A DNA stretch of 64,000 bases from Perognathus longimembris pacificus (Eukaryota; Chordata; Mammalia; Rodentia; Heteromyidae), in the NCBI RefSeq assembly GCF_023159225.1, contig NC_063167.1, forward strand, positions 15,255,360 to 15,319,359, written 5' to 3'. Position 1 is the stretch's first letter; every line of letters begins with the position of its first letter. Positions 1-11,605 of this stretch are shown here, piece by piece. Both the position numbers and the translations under genes were made by a program. The notes under the pieces were generated by a model. It searched no databases and had not been told where the DNA came from. It was given only the letters and a program-made list of their open reading frames with translations.

Positions 1-83
1 GGTATAAGCCACCGGCACCCAGACCAGAGAATCATCTTGAGTTGCCCAGAGACAATGCTCTTATTTGATCTTAGATGTATGTG

Positions 84-240
84 TGTATGAGAGAGAGAGG
101 AAAGAGAGACAGACATACAGATAGACAGAGAAATAGAGACCGACACAGACAAACAGAGACAGAAAGACAGTGAGACAGCCAGTGACCGAGAGACATAGAG
201 ACGGAAGGTGTGAGAGGAATAGACAAAAAGAGATGGAGAG
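84..240. repeat. GA-rich degenerate simple repeat
   Basis: Irregular GAGA, AGACA and GATAGA units. Open frames across it on either strand are repeat artefacts. Confidence 0.85.
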
Positions 241-1203
241 AGATAGGGATGATTAAGGCAAGCCAGGTACCACATAAACTCTCTGGCTCGGGGAAGAAAG
301 CTCTGGAATCTCTCGGCAGGCTGTGAATGCCCTTAATGAAGTAGGAAGCGTGAGCCGGGGAGCAGGGCATCTGGGAGAGGCCTGTGTTTAATCATGCCCT
401 CCCGCGCCGGGCCCTGCCAGCCGCTGCTTCCCCGCGGCGTGCCAAGACACCACAGCGCGCGGGCACTCGGGGCCAAGGCTGCCGAGCCCACATTCCAGGC
501 TGCTTCCAGCTCTTTCTGTGAGGAGAGGAGAGAGCCTGCGACGCACACAGCGGCAGCCGTAATTCCATCAAAGGGCTCTGGTGACACTGTTAACCGCCAC
601 ACAGGCAAAGCGGTTTGTCACCAGCCTCCCAGGGGAATGGACACACAGACCTCCGTGCAGATGCTTCCGACGTGAGGCTGAGCGTGCGGGGACGGGGCCC
701 TCGGACCTCTGCAGCCCCCAAGATATTGATCCCAAGTTCAATTCCGAGCCAGCCACTGTGGCAAGCCGAGGGGTCAAAGGCACATGGCCTGACCTTTGGA
801 CGTGATGGGGGGGGGGGATTGGGGGCCTGTGGAAAACACGGATGGGTGGGGGTGGGGGAGTTGAGGAGCAGAAGCCAAAGCCTTTGAGACCCTGAAGGAC
901 CAGAGACTCTGGGCCTCATTACAGAGTTTGGGGCTCCTGAGCATTACACAAAGACCCTCTCCAGAATGGGGTACCGGGGCGCCAGAAGGCTGGAAGGACG
1001 GGGAGAGCCGGGCCTGGCCAGGGTGAGGCTCTGCTTTTTGCATTACAGGCCACTGGGCACGGGTGGCGTTGGGCTCTGGAATGCTTCTAGAAGCCAAGAA
1101 AAGAGCAGCGCAAAGTTTAAAGGGAAAAGCATTTCTGCAAAGATTTCTTTTCTCTCCCCGCCCCCACTTTTTTGTGCCCATCACAGGGCTGTACCTCCAT
1201 TTC

Positions 1204-1204
<1 letters not shown>
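241..1204. other. Unique sequence, possible conserved regulatory segment
   Basis: No repeat and no gene-like frame. The 250-640 part is compositionally balanced, with AACCGCCAC and AGCGGTT motifs. I cannot assign a function. Confidence 0.35.

Positions 1205-1249
<45 letters not shown>
1205..1249. repeat. (TG)n microsatellite
   Basis: Uninterrupted TG repeat of about 22 units. Confidence 0.95.
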
Positions 1250-1250
<1 letters not shown>

Positions 1251-2582
1251 TTAGGAGTGACAGAAAAGCAAGCCCTTCATGCAGGTCCCATTCGGGACCC
1301 CAGACCTCAGCTACTTGCTTCCAGAACTTTCCCCCTATGTGTGTATGTGGGCACAGAGCCCAGTTCCCCCCTCCACCCTAAAACCTGCTCCTGTCAATCA
1401 TCCTCACCCGGCAGCCCTGCCACGCGCAGAGAGCCCAGCATCCTTGGGCAAAGGCCAGTCCTGGGTTAGTCAAAGCAGGGCTTTTACCACTCAGGATTTA
1501 AGCCCAGAGTGAGGCGTGGGGCCTGGCCTGCTCCTGAAGCCGTCTACAGTGTGTTTCCTTCCCAACCTGCAAGCTGCGGCCTCCGTCCCAGCCTTCCCCA
1601 CCGGCCAGGGTGTGCAGACGGCTCTGGCTGGCAGCAGGAATATGAAGGACCAGGCCCACAATAAAATAAATACAGTGTGGGGGGCGGGGGGGGGGACGCA
1701 ATTAGACCAGGAAAGGACGAAAGCACAGCACCTTATACTGTGTCAGCGAGGACTGTCCACCCTGGACACCAGCTGCAGGGAGCACGGGTGAGTGTAGGGG
1801 GCCTGGCTCCGGAGCACCCCAGCCCTGTCCCCCACATTCCTGCTTTAGGCATACCTCTCCGCCTGGTCCCCAAACAACAAACCTGAAACCCCCAAGTCTA
1901 CCCTGGGCACCTCAATTTCCAGAGACCCTGGTAGGACTCTGCTCCGCCGAGGCCCCCTCCCAGCTGCCCATGTCCCCTCAGAGTGGGGTTCCAGAGCCCA
2001 CGGTCGGGCAGGGAGCCTGTTCTTCCCAATGCCAAGGCTCGAAGCTGACACCTAGAACAGGACTCCCAGGCGACCCTGTCTGGGAATCGGTTTCCATCGA
2101 ATTTCCTTGCCATGGCCCCGCCGCCCAGGCGGCCGCAAGCTGGGCTGTGGATCTGGCCCTCTGGCTTGGGTCCCTTGGCCCTGTGCCTCACAGATGGTGG
2201 GCAGCTGGGCACTACCCATGGCTCAACCAAGGCTTCCGGCTCCTCTCACCGAAGACCTTCCCTGAACCTAACAGACTAACTGGGGAGCCATTGCTATATG
2301 ATTAATTCATGAGGGTCCTACTAGGAAGGATAATAATATAATAACTTAAGTAAGACTGTAAGGCCCAGCTGCCCGTCTATAAAAAGAATCCCAAGAACAG
2401 CACAACTAGCAGATGGAGGGCGCTGAGACCTTGCAGCCCCAGGCCAGTCAGGAGGCTCAAACCAGCCCCACCCGAGGCAGACGCCGCATCGCTCCATATC
2501 ACAGGTGAAAGGACGGATGGAAACTCGTCAGAGCTGTGGAAATTCAATAGGCAGAATGGGTGAAAATAATCTAGGACAGCCA
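1250..2582. other. Unique non-coding sequence
   Basis: GC-rich, no SINE, no spliced gene recognised. Open frames here show no family resemblance. Confidence 0.5.
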
Positions 2583-3507
2583 AGTGCCGGTGGCTCACGC
2601 CTGTCATGCTAGTTACTCAGCAGGCTGAGATCTGAGAGCCCTGGTTCCAGGTGCACCCAAGCAGACAACTCTGAGACATTCCTGTCACCAGTTAACCAGC
2701 AAAAGGCCAGGAGCCAAGGTGTAGCTCAAGTGCTAGAGCACCAGCCTTGAGCAATAAAGCTAAGCAAGAATACAAGCAAAGCCTCAAGTTCAAGTCCCAC
2801 TATTGGCACTAAGAAAAAAAAAATGTGGAGATACTGTGCAAGTAAGTATGGTGTGCCAATAAAACTTTATTTACCAGCTTTAGGACCAGGTATTGGTGGC
2901 TCTTAAAGTGAGGCTGCCAGGCTAAAAAGCCTGGCTATTCAGGAGGCTGAAATCTGAGGACCATGGTTCAAAGCCAGCTCAGGCAGGAAAATCTGTGAAA
3001 CTCTTCACTCTAGTAAACTACAAATAATAACAGTAACAACAACAACCACCGAAAGTGGAGCTGTGGCTCAAGTGCTAGAACTCCTCGTAGGTCTTGAGTT
3101 TAAGTCCGAGGACTAGCCCCCCTGCATCCGCCCCCCCCCCCAAAAAAAAGTGAGAAGTGGAGCTGTGGCGCAAAGTGATAGAGCACTAGGCTTGAGCAAA
3201 AGAGCTCAGGGACAGTGCCTAAACACTGAGTTCAAGCCCCAGGACTGACCAAAAGAAAAACGAAAAGAAAAGGCACAAATGGCTCACACCTGTAATCCTA
3301 GCTACCCAGGAGGCTGAGATCTGAGGATCATGGTTCAAAGTCAGCCTGGGCAGAAAAGTTCATGAGACTCTTATCTCCAATAAACTACTCAGAAAAAGCC
3401 AGAAGTGGCACTGTGGCTCAAGTGCTAGCCTTGAACACAAAGTGGCTCAGGGACAGCACCCAGGCCCTGTGTTCAAGTCCCAGGAAGGTGCGGGGGGGGG
3501 GGGGGTG
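2583..3507 (+). mobile_element. SINE cluster: three B1G copies and one Geo monomer
   Basis: B1G at 2583-2822, 2886-3148 and 3270-3507; a free Geo unit at 3150-3258. All are in the same orientation with A-rich tails. Confidence 0.85.
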
Positions 3508-3715
3508 AAGCTATTGGACCTAGAGTCTTACTTCCTGTTCTGAGTCACAGATCGTGGGAGATAGTCAGTGAAAAAAAATCTGGAATAAAAAATGCTTGAG
3601 ACATGGTGTTCTCTTAGTGTCTCCTGCTCACAATTCGGGCTCCAAGGCCACCACACTGTGTCACCTACACTGCTGGAGTTCTCAGATGACAAACCGTCCT
3701 CAGGCTGGGGCTAGA

Positions 3716-3856
3716 TCAGTGGCCTTCAAGTGTGAGAGTGTGGGAGAGTCACCAGATTTGGGGAGGTGGGGGTTTCCCTGAGAATCTGACTCAGGGTCCT
3801 GGGGTGGAGCCAGAAGCTTCCATCTCCAATGCCACAGCCCCGCTGTGGGAACCACG
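3716..3856. mobile_element. MER5-like hAT DNA transposon remnant
   Basis: Begins CAGTGGCCTTCAAGTGTG, with GAGAATCTGACTCAGG and GGGTGGAGCCAGAAGC inside, and ends GGGAACCACG. This resembles MER5A by eye. The surrounding 3508-3715 and 3857-4458 are unique sequence with no gene seen. Confidence 0.6.
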
Positions 3857-4458
3857 CCACAGTGCTTAAAAACCTGAGGGTCTACTGCCACCTAGTGGAG
3901 TAGTCGGAGTAGTGCCCTAAGCCAACAATTCCTTTCATTCTAACCACTTGCCCAAGATCCAACTTTTGTCAGGAAGAATCGAATTCACAAAGGCAATTTG
4001 TCGTTTGTATAGTGTGGGATAACCGTAGTCCACGCGTCTTTAAAGAAACGAGATGTATTTACAGTGACATGGCAGCTATTTTAAAAATCAACCTAAAGTA
4101 GAAACAGATTATTTTCCAACAGGGGAAGAAAATGGAATAAAACTGCTGCTGGCTCTGCTCTCTGGCCATCCACCAATGCCAGATGCACATACCTCTGCTA
4201 GGAAGCAAATCCACACATCCACACCCGGCCTTCCAGGCAGTTGGGCCCCATATTGGCCCCAAACCCTGAGCTAGTGTTTCTGGTGAGGCTCGGCAGAACT
4301 GGTCAACATGAGCTTGCTTCAGGCCCTGGAGTTGCTAATCATTGCACACCCAGACCATAGCAGTGGCAAACATCCCTGCTACCAGGCACCTGTGTGGCTA
4401 TTTGCCTCACTTGGCAGGGGGAAAATAAAAGGATCTCCTTTAAATAGAGATCGTTAAA

Positions 4459-4815
4459 GTCAGGTGTGGTGGGGCACACCTAAAATCCCAGCACTTGAGC
4501 AACTGAGCTAATAGGATTGTCATTTCAAGGCTAGCCTTGGGTTCCATAGTGAGACCCTATCTCGAAGGGGAAAAAAAAATCCAGCCAGGCATTGGTGACT
4601 TATAACTGTGACCTTAGCTGGGCAGGCTGAGATTGGAGGAACACAGTTCAAAGCCAGCCAGGGCAGACAAATCCAAGAGACTCATATCTCTAATTAACCA
4701 CCAAAAAGCCAGAAGTGGAGCTGTGGTTCAAGTGATGCAGCACCAGCCTCAATCGAAAAAGCTAAGGGAGCACGCAAGGCCCTGAGTTCAAGCTGCAGTA
4801 GTGGCACGCATAAAC
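4459..4815 (+). mobile_element. B1 monomer followed by B1G SINE
   Basis: A standard 7SL-type B1 at 4459-4581 (GGTGTGGTGGGGCACACC) is followed directly by a B1G copy at 4585-4815. Confidence 0.85.
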
Positions 4816-4939
4816 AAAATGATAGTCATAATTGAGACTTATTTACCTCTAGTTCTGACTTCTTAGAACCTAATAACATCAACTCCAGTTTATTATCAGC
4901 TTCCACACACATTCAAAACCTCCACAAGTCGATCTTGGC

Positions 4940-5158
4940 AATGGGATTTGAACTCAGGGTCTTGCACTAATTCATCTTACTCGCTTGGTCGAGTGGGGCT
5001 CCATCCCTTGAGCCATGTTTCCAGCCTGGCTTTTCACTGGTTATTTTGGAGATGAAGTCTCATGAACTTTTCTGTCCATGCTGGCTTTGAACCTTGCTCC
5101 TCCTGATCTCAGTCTCCTGAGTAGATAGGAGGACAGTGAGTCACTGGCATCTGGCTTC
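4940..5158 (-). mobile_element. B1G SINE, diverged
   Basis: Reverse-complement B1-like and Geo-like blocks, including GGCTTTGAACC and CTCAGTCTCCTGAGTAG. Confidence 0.7.
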
Positions 5159-6119
5159 CAGGAATATCTATTTTCCCCATGCAAACTGCATTTCAGCACA
5201 CTGAGCAAGTACCTGCCTTTCCGCAGGCCCCATGTCCTAGCCCAGCCCCAAACCTGGCTCTCTACGTCCATACAGTACAAAATAAAGGGGGCACGCCATC
5301 ACCAATCGCAGATGAGCTGGAACCCAGGCTTGGCGGCCGCTGGAGTTTTGTCACCACAGAGAAACATCTTAGCACCACGCTACAGAGGGTGGCGTGGTAC
5401 CAGGAGAACGGAAATGACAGGGACCGGAACGGTGTTTGATGCCAGCCGCTTATATTTGATCTCCAGATGCGCCGCAGCTGACAGCTAATTAGTCTGACTT
5501 AGATCTCCACCAGCCCCTGCCTTCCACACATGCTGGGGGCACGCAGTGTGAAAACGTGTCCGCCTGGGGTTGTGCTTTGATGGAGAAGTCTCTGGAACGA
5601 ATGCACTTGGAAGCCCTGAGCACTCTAGAGCCCCAGCATGCGGAACATCTGGTGCAAAGTCCTCCTTCCTGCCTGCCTGACCCCAGAGCAGGTAATGAAG
5701 TGGCACTCCCTATTCAAGTGGCTGACCCGCCCTTCCCAAGCCGGAGTCAATTGTGAAGCTGGGTGTTTCTGGGTACGAGGCCGCCATTAACTGCAAACCT
5801 CCGTGGTTGAGAGCTGCTGCATGTGAATTCTGTGGCTACTAATGAAAAAGCAATTGCGGTGCATTAGCTGCTGGGCTGCTGGAGAGAAGGAAGAGGCGCG
5901 GAGCAGACAGCCCGCTCGCCACGGAAGGCAGCACGCAGCCAGCAGGCCCCAGCCCACTCCTTCTTTCTCCTCCCTCCCTGCCTTCCTTCTTTCCCTCCTT
6001 CCTTCTTGCTGGCTTGAAGGCAGAGCCTTCGGGGGCCGCAGGAATATCAGGCCTTCACCCCCAGACGACCAGAGAGAACATGCCCGCTGTGTGCTAGGCA
6101 AATTCAGAAGCATATGTCA
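5159..6119. other. Unique sequence with possible enhancer-like segment
   Basis: No repeat. The 5440-5880 part contains CAGCTGACAGCTAATTAG and CTAATGAAAAAGCAATTG, E-box and homeodomain-type motifs in close spacing. No gene is seen. Confidence 0.35.
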
Positions 6120-6305
6120 AGCCCGGTTGAGTGGCACACACCTGTAATCCCAGCTCTTGGAGAGGACTGAAGCAGGCGGATTGTGAGTTCCAGACCAGCC
6201 CGGGCAACATAATTAGATCTTGTTTCAAATAACCAACAGGAAGAGGAGGAGGAAAAGGGGAAGGGGAGAAAGAAGGGAGGAGGAGAAGGAAAAGAAGAAG
6301 AAACA
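6120..6305 (+). mobile_element. B1 SINE with purine-rich tail
   Basis: B1 body at 6120-6238 (GGCACACACCTGTAATCCC), then an (AGG/GAA)-rich tail to about 6303. Confidence 0.85.
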
Positions 6306-6749
6306 ATCCATGCACGTTCCTACCACCTCTCTGAGGTGGCACTCCCAGGAGCCTGTCACCGATGAGGGACCTGAGGCTTGGGGACATGAAATGGTCCCCG
6401 AGGACCTCCTTGCTGTGCCCATCCCACCCGGAACCTGCCCACGCTGGGCTGGGGCTCAGCCATCGGTGGCCCTTCCAAACCCCATGAAAGAAAAGGGCCG
6501 CACACGTGGCCTTCGCTTCCCTGACCAGGCCTTTCCCCTGGGAGCCCACTGCGTGCATGTCCCTGCTTCCCTGGCTCCTCCCCAGCCACGCCCACCTCCA
6601 GGATGCTTCTGGAACACACTACACACCCCCGGAATGTGTGCTGGGCTCTTCCCTCTGCACCCACACCCGCCATGCTCCCCAGAGCCAGAGATAGGGTGTG
6701 CATATGGACAGCGTGCCTGCCGCCCTGTGTGCAAGGCTTTGTCCCCAGG

Positions 6750-6750
<1 letters not shown>
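6306..6750. other. Unique non-coding sequence
   Basis: No repeat or gene recognised; the open frames run into the adjoining CT tract. Confidence 0.45.
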
Positions 6751-6829
<79 letters not shown>

Positions 6830-7045
6830 GTCTCTCTCTCTTTCTCTCTCTCTGTCTTTCTCTCTCTGTCTTTCTCTCTCTCCTCTCTCTCTCCTCTCTC
6901 TATGTCTCTCTCTGTCTTTCTCTCTCTCCCCTCTCTCTCTCTCCTCTTTCTCCTCTCTTCTCCCCTCAGTCCCCTCCCTCTCTCCCCCCCTCTCCTTCCT
7001 CCTTTCTTCCCTCTTTCCCTTCCCCTCCCCCCCACCTCCTTCCAC
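6751..7045. repeat. (CT)n polypyrimidine tract
   Basis: About 68 bases of perfect CT followed by 225 bases of interrupted C/T sequence. Long open frames on both strands are artefacts of the repeat. Confidence 0.95.
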
Positions 7046-7059
7046 ATGCTCCTGCCCGA

Positions 7060-7200
7060 TATACTGCCCTCATCAAACCAATGGAGCCGCCCAACCTTGG
7101 ACTTGAACTTCCAGAACTATGAGCCACCATGAACCTCTTGTTTTACTAGTGTCCCATGTCGGGCATTTTGCAACTGTGACACATAGCTACCCACGTACAA
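7060..7200 (+). mobile_element. Old LTR-type repeat tail (uncertain)
   Basis: CTTCCAGAACTATGAGCC followed by CATTTTGCAACTGTGACACA resembles the common 3' end of old LTR-type repeats. The family is not resolved. Confidence 0.4.
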
Positions 7201-7216
7201 CCACCTTTCCCACCTC

Positions 7217-7322
7217 CAGAAGTAGAGCTGTGGCTCAAGTGGTAGAACACCAGCCTTGGATTAAAAAAACAAAAGCTAAGGGACACGGCCTAGGCTTCGA
7301 GTTGAAGCCCCAGTACTGGAAA
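7217..7322 (+). mobile_element. Geo monomer SINE
   Basis: Geo unit alone (GAGCTGTGGCTCAAGTGG) without a recognisable left unit. Confidence 0.75.
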
Positions 7323-7391
7323 AGCATTAGGCTGTTTGTAACTTAAGACTCCAACGCCTACAGAGAGGTTTAAATTACTCCTGCGGTTTCC

Positions 7392-7605
7392 TTTTTTTTT
7401 TTTTTTTTTTTTGGCCAGTCCTGGGCCTTGGACTCAGGGCCTGAGCACTGTCCCTGGCTTCTTCCCGCTCAAGGCTAGCACTCTGCCACTTGAGCCACAG
7501 CGCCGCTTCTGGCCGTTTTCTGTATATGTGGTGCTGGGGAATCGAACCTAGGGCCTCGTGTATCTGAGGCAGGCACTCTTGCCACCAGGCTATATCCCCA
7601 GCCCA
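7392..7605 (-). mobile_element. IDG SINE, complete
   Basis: Full dimer, target-site duplication TGCGGTTTCC at 7382-7391 and 7606-7615. Confidence 0.95.
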
Positions 7606-8027
7606 TGCGGTTTCCATTTTTAAGAACTTCATAAACCAGCAAGATTCCATGCTTCTCATACACTGAGACCCACAAAATTGCAGGAAGTAATTTTCTATAT
7701 TAACTGGATCCACGTTATAACTAGAAAAAAAATGTCTTTTTTTTAAGTCTCCAAATGCTGCCTTTTAGAAAAGGGCTGATTTTGAAAGCATGTTTCCTGA
7801 GTTCCACAAGGGGGCGCTAGGCAGGGCTGCAATTCCGGGACAGCTCCTGGCTGTCAGCCTCTGTCCAGGTGTGTACACAGGTCTCTAAGCAACAGGAATG
7901 GAGGAGGCTCATCTGTAGCTGTACTAGCCAGAACAACCAGTGGTGGACAGGATTTCTTGAACATGGTGGTGGCGCTGTGCTTTGCGTCTTTCTACCTGCT
8001 AGGGTGGATTTCTGAGGATGAGCATTT

Positions 8028-8171
8028 TTTTTGTTTGTTTGTTTGCCAGTCCTGGGCTTGAGCCATAGCTCCACTTCCAACTTTTTTGTGTGTATGTGAT
8101 ACTGAGGAATCGAACCCAGGGCTTCATGCATGCTAGACAAGCTCTCTACCACTAAGCCACATTCCCAACCC
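8028..8171 (-). mobile_element. IDG SINE with internal deletion
   Basis: Part of the Geo unit is missing; the ID part ends ACTAAGCCACATTCCC. Confidence 0.8.
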
Positions 8172-8229
8172 ATGTTGTGTTTTTGTTGTTGTTTTGCATC
8201 TCTCTTCAATGGTCCATTTCCCAGCAAAC

Positions 8230-8230
8230 A

Positions 8231-8276
<46 letters not shown>
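8230..8276. repeat. (AC)n microsatellite
   Basis: Perfect AC repeat. Confidence 0.95.
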
Positions 8277-8360
8277 ACATGTGATGTCAGTAGCTTCATC
8301 CAAATGTGAAGGGTTTTGTTGTCGCTGTTGCAGTTATTGCTTAGAGCTTTTTCGTGGGTT

Positions 8361-8590
8361 CGTTTTTTTGAGCCTGGGTCTCACTATGTAGCTTGGCGTG
8401 GCCTGGCCTCAAGCTCTTGCTCATCTGTTTCTGCTCATCACTGGTGCTGTGACACTTAGTCCATGCCTTAGTTCTAGCACTTCGTAGGCTAACTGGAGAT
8501 AAGATGGGCTGGCTCTGAACTGTGCTCCCCAGGTCTCGGCCTCCTGAGTAGCTAGGAGTTCAGGTGTGAGCCGCCGCACATTCCCAGGTA
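8361..8590 (-). mobile_element. B1 fragment and B1G fragment
   Basis: 8361-8440 reads GTCTCACTATGTAGCTTGGC (B1). 8495-8590 is a B1G left unit. Confidence 0.7.
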
Positions 8591-9772
8591 TCACTCACCC
8601 TTTTAAAAGATGGAGAAATGGAGTACAAAGTGGGAAAGTGATGTTACGGACCCAATTTTGTCCCCATTGAAATTCCTCTGCTGGCGACCACAGTATTGGG
8701 AAGTAAGCCTTTAGGGAAACAGAAATAATTAAGGTTAGTTGAGGTTCTAACAGTGGGTCTCTCATCCAATGTCCTTGTAAGGGCCACCTTAAGAGTGGGG
8801 AGACGCAGGGGAAAGCATGTGTGATGATGTAGAAGGCCAGCAGCATGTGCAGACAGGAAGAGAATCTTCATCAGAAGCTGGGAACAAGGTCACCTTGACC
8901 TTGGCCATGCAGCCCAGAGCCATGTGGCAATGTGGCCAGATGTTCAGGCCCACACATGAGTACAGGGGCTAGCCTGAGGCTTTTCACCTGTGGAAGGGCT
9001 GGGCGTGGACTCAGGCCATTTTGCACTCTGAGTACATTGAGTTTGAGCTTTTAACAGTCCTGGCACAGCACCTCTTATCCTGAGGACAAATGACCGGCAG
9101 GGGACCCCAGGGACGGCCCGTGTGTGTGGCTGAGAACGTGGTGGACCATCCACTCAAGGTTAGTTATCTGTCATGGGACAAACACTCCCAACCACCAGCC
9201 ACGTGGTTGCTGCGGTCAGCTCCGCCTCCCTGGCCGTACACGGGGAAGCTAGATCCACTGAGAACATGGCCAAGTTGGGTACAAAGTAGGTCTTCGAGAG
9301 GAGATAATGAAGATGGTGCTCCCTGCCCCACAAGATCTCACAGCCTTGGAGGAAAGGGAGCTGAGGACGAGCAGCCCGCTCTGGTCGGGAGCGGGGCACC
9401 AGGAGCCTAATGCTGTCCAGCTGGGGGAGAGGGGCCGCCTCCCCTCCCACCGCTCCCCTCCACAAGCAATGGCTCCCGGGGGCTCAGCGGAGAGAGGCCG
9501 CCGTCCACGGAGGTGCTCGCAGACAGAACGTCTCCATCACCATCCACCACATGCCCCCCAAACAAGGCTCCCCCAAAAGCCTTCTTCCTCAGGACCAGGC
9601 TGACAGCGCACGCCAGATCATTCCTGCAGCAACACATCCTTCCCACGCTTTCTCAGAAAGGCTGACACAAACTATAAACAGATAAAAAGAAAAATAGTGT
9701 GATAGTAACTTACGATGAAATTTCCTCTTTTGGATTGAATTTGGAATACCTGAATTAGATATTTAATATTTT
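8591..9772. other. Mostly unique sequence; 8640-8880 perhaps an old LTR-type repeat
   Basis: 8740-8880 has CTCATCCAATGTCCTTGTAAG and later elements in the order seen in some old LTR-type repeats; the match is weak. The rest (8880-9770) is GC-rich without repeat or gene. Confidence 0.35.
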
Positions 9773-10015
9773 AGCTGGGCACTGATGGCTCACACCTGTA
9801 GTCCTAGCTACTCAGGAGGCTGAGATCTGAGGACCACAGTTCAAAGCCAACCCAGGCAGGGAAGTTCGTAAGACTCTTATTTCCAACTAACCACCAGAAA
9901 GCTGGATATGGCGCTGTGGCTCAAGTAGTAGAGCACTAGCCTTGAGCTGAAGAGCTCAGGAACAGTGCCCAGGCCCAGAGTTCAAGCCCCACAACCAATT
10001 TAAAAAAAAAAAAAA
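9773..10015 (+). mobile_element. B1G SINE
   Basis: Complete copy with A-rich tail. Confidence 0.92.
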
Positions 10016-10059
10016 AGATATTTAATATTTTAGCTAACAAATCATCCTTCTGGACTTTT

Positions 10060-10267
10060 TTTTTTTTTCTTTTTTTGCCAGTCCTGGCGCTTGGACTCAG
10101 GGCCTGAGCACTGTCCCTGGCTTCTTTTTGCTCAAGGCTAGCACTCTGCCACTTGAGCCACAGCGCCTCTTCTGGCCTTTGCTATATATGTGGTGCTGAG
10201 GAATCGAATCCAGGGCTTCATATATACGAGGCAAGCACTCTTGCCACTAGACCATATTCCCAGCCCT
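10060..10267 (-). mobile_element. IDG SINE
   Basis: Complete copy; target-site duplication CTTCTGGACTTTT at 10047-10059 and 10268-10280. Confidence 0.94.
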
Positions 10268-10454
10268 CTTCTGGACTTTTATGAACACAGAACTACTGCC
10301 TTCAAGAGCGTAGACTGCTGACTTTTAAGACTTTTCCTTTCAGAGATACACAATGAACTTAAAGACATTTCAAAAGAACCCAGAAGTACAGGAGGTTGAC
10401 AGAGAGAAAGCAAGAATGACCAAGAGTTGATATTGTACTGAATATAAAGGCGTG

Positions 10455-10746
10455 TCCTTTTTGGTGGTACTGGGGTTTTGAACTCGGGGACTCATGCTTG
10501 CTAGACAGGTACTTTGCCACATAAGCTGTAGTTACTTTCCAGACATGGTGTTGCTTTTTACCCATGGGTAGCTTCAGACCAACGCCCTGCTACCCATGCC
10601 CCTCACATAGCTGGAGTTAGACATGAAGCACCACAGCCGGCGTATTCACTGAGATGAGGTCTCCACTTTTTACATGAGCTGACCTCAACACAATCCCTCC
10701 AGAGTCTGGGCAGCTGGGATTACAAGCGTGAGTCACCAAGCCCAGC
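10455..10746 (-). mobile_element. Diverged ID and B1 fragments
   Basis: ID-like GGACTCATGCTTGCTAGACAGG, then two B1-like blocks (ending GATTACAAGCGTGAGTCACC). From 10747 to 11300 I see only unique sequence. Confidence 0.6.
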
Positions 10747-11299
10747 CATTCTTTTCTTGATTTTTCCTCCCAGAGCTGGGGGAACATTCTACCACCGAGC
10801 ACACCTCCAGTCCTTGTTTGAATATGTCTGCGATGCCCCATCATGAAAACACATGAAGACATGTTCACGTATATATAAACATGTATATATTCCAACCTTT
10901 GTTGTCAACCAAAAACAATGTACTAGGAAGGATTCTATTCCAAAGCATTTATTGCTCTTTACAAATCAAACCGTGCACAGTGCCCTTCATGGAGGAATTC
11001 TGTGCCTCCCTCGCCATGGTCCCCGGCAGCCTGCAGACGCCCCACTCCCCGCCATCCTCACTGCGCACCCCCCCCACTCCCTCCCCAGTGACTCCACAGC
11101 CCAGCTGCAGATGCGATCAACACTGAGTGGCAGGGCTGATGGGGGCCATGCTAGCAATCCTGAGCCCAAAGGCCTCACAAACAGCCGTACACATTCCAGA
11201 TAGATAGAAAAATAATATAGTTAGGGTTTATACAAAGTAGCGTTTTACAAAAACAACCTCACTGCAAGAAATACACCTTCCATCCAAGCACACGGATGG

Positions 11300-11439
11300 G
11301 GAAGTGCGCATTGAAGAAAAGACATTTATTTAGAAAATCTGGGTGGAAGGGCAGACAGCGCTCCGGCTCTGGCTCTGAGAAGTGCAGTCTGTGGGAAGGA
11401 AGCTCATGCCATCCTAGGCTCCGCATGGCTCCTGAGGGC
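11300..11439 (-). other. SYF2: SYF2 3' UTR and probable poly(A) signal
   Basis: Downstream of the stop, the minus strand shows AATAAA at 11330-11325, about 110 bases on. This is a plausible cleavage signal. A second AATAAA-type match occurs near 10952. Which one is used cannot be told from sequence alone. Confidence 0.55.
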
Positions 11440-11605
11440 TTACACGGCCGTCCCTCTCTCCAGGTTCTGCTTGATCTCGGCCGTGTACTTGCCATAGAAG
11501 CGCTCAGCCTTCTTGTTGAACTTGGCGTTCCTCTCGTTAATGTAGTCGATGTCGGCATCGTCGTTGTAGGGGCGTCTCCGGCTGTATTTGTCTCGCTTCT
11601 CAATT
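11440..11605 (-). CDS. SYF2: SYF2 coding exon 7 (last)
   Basis: 166 nt, from [19 protein letters not shown] to NLERGTAV followed by a TAA stop. Acceptor CCCCAG. The 3' untranslated region continues leftwards. Confidence 0.97.

Noticed and set aside
6220..7132. Open frames of up to 300 codons, rich in SLSLSL or RERERE, on both strands
   Set aside because: They are translations of the CT tract and its flanks; no family resemblance and no splice context.
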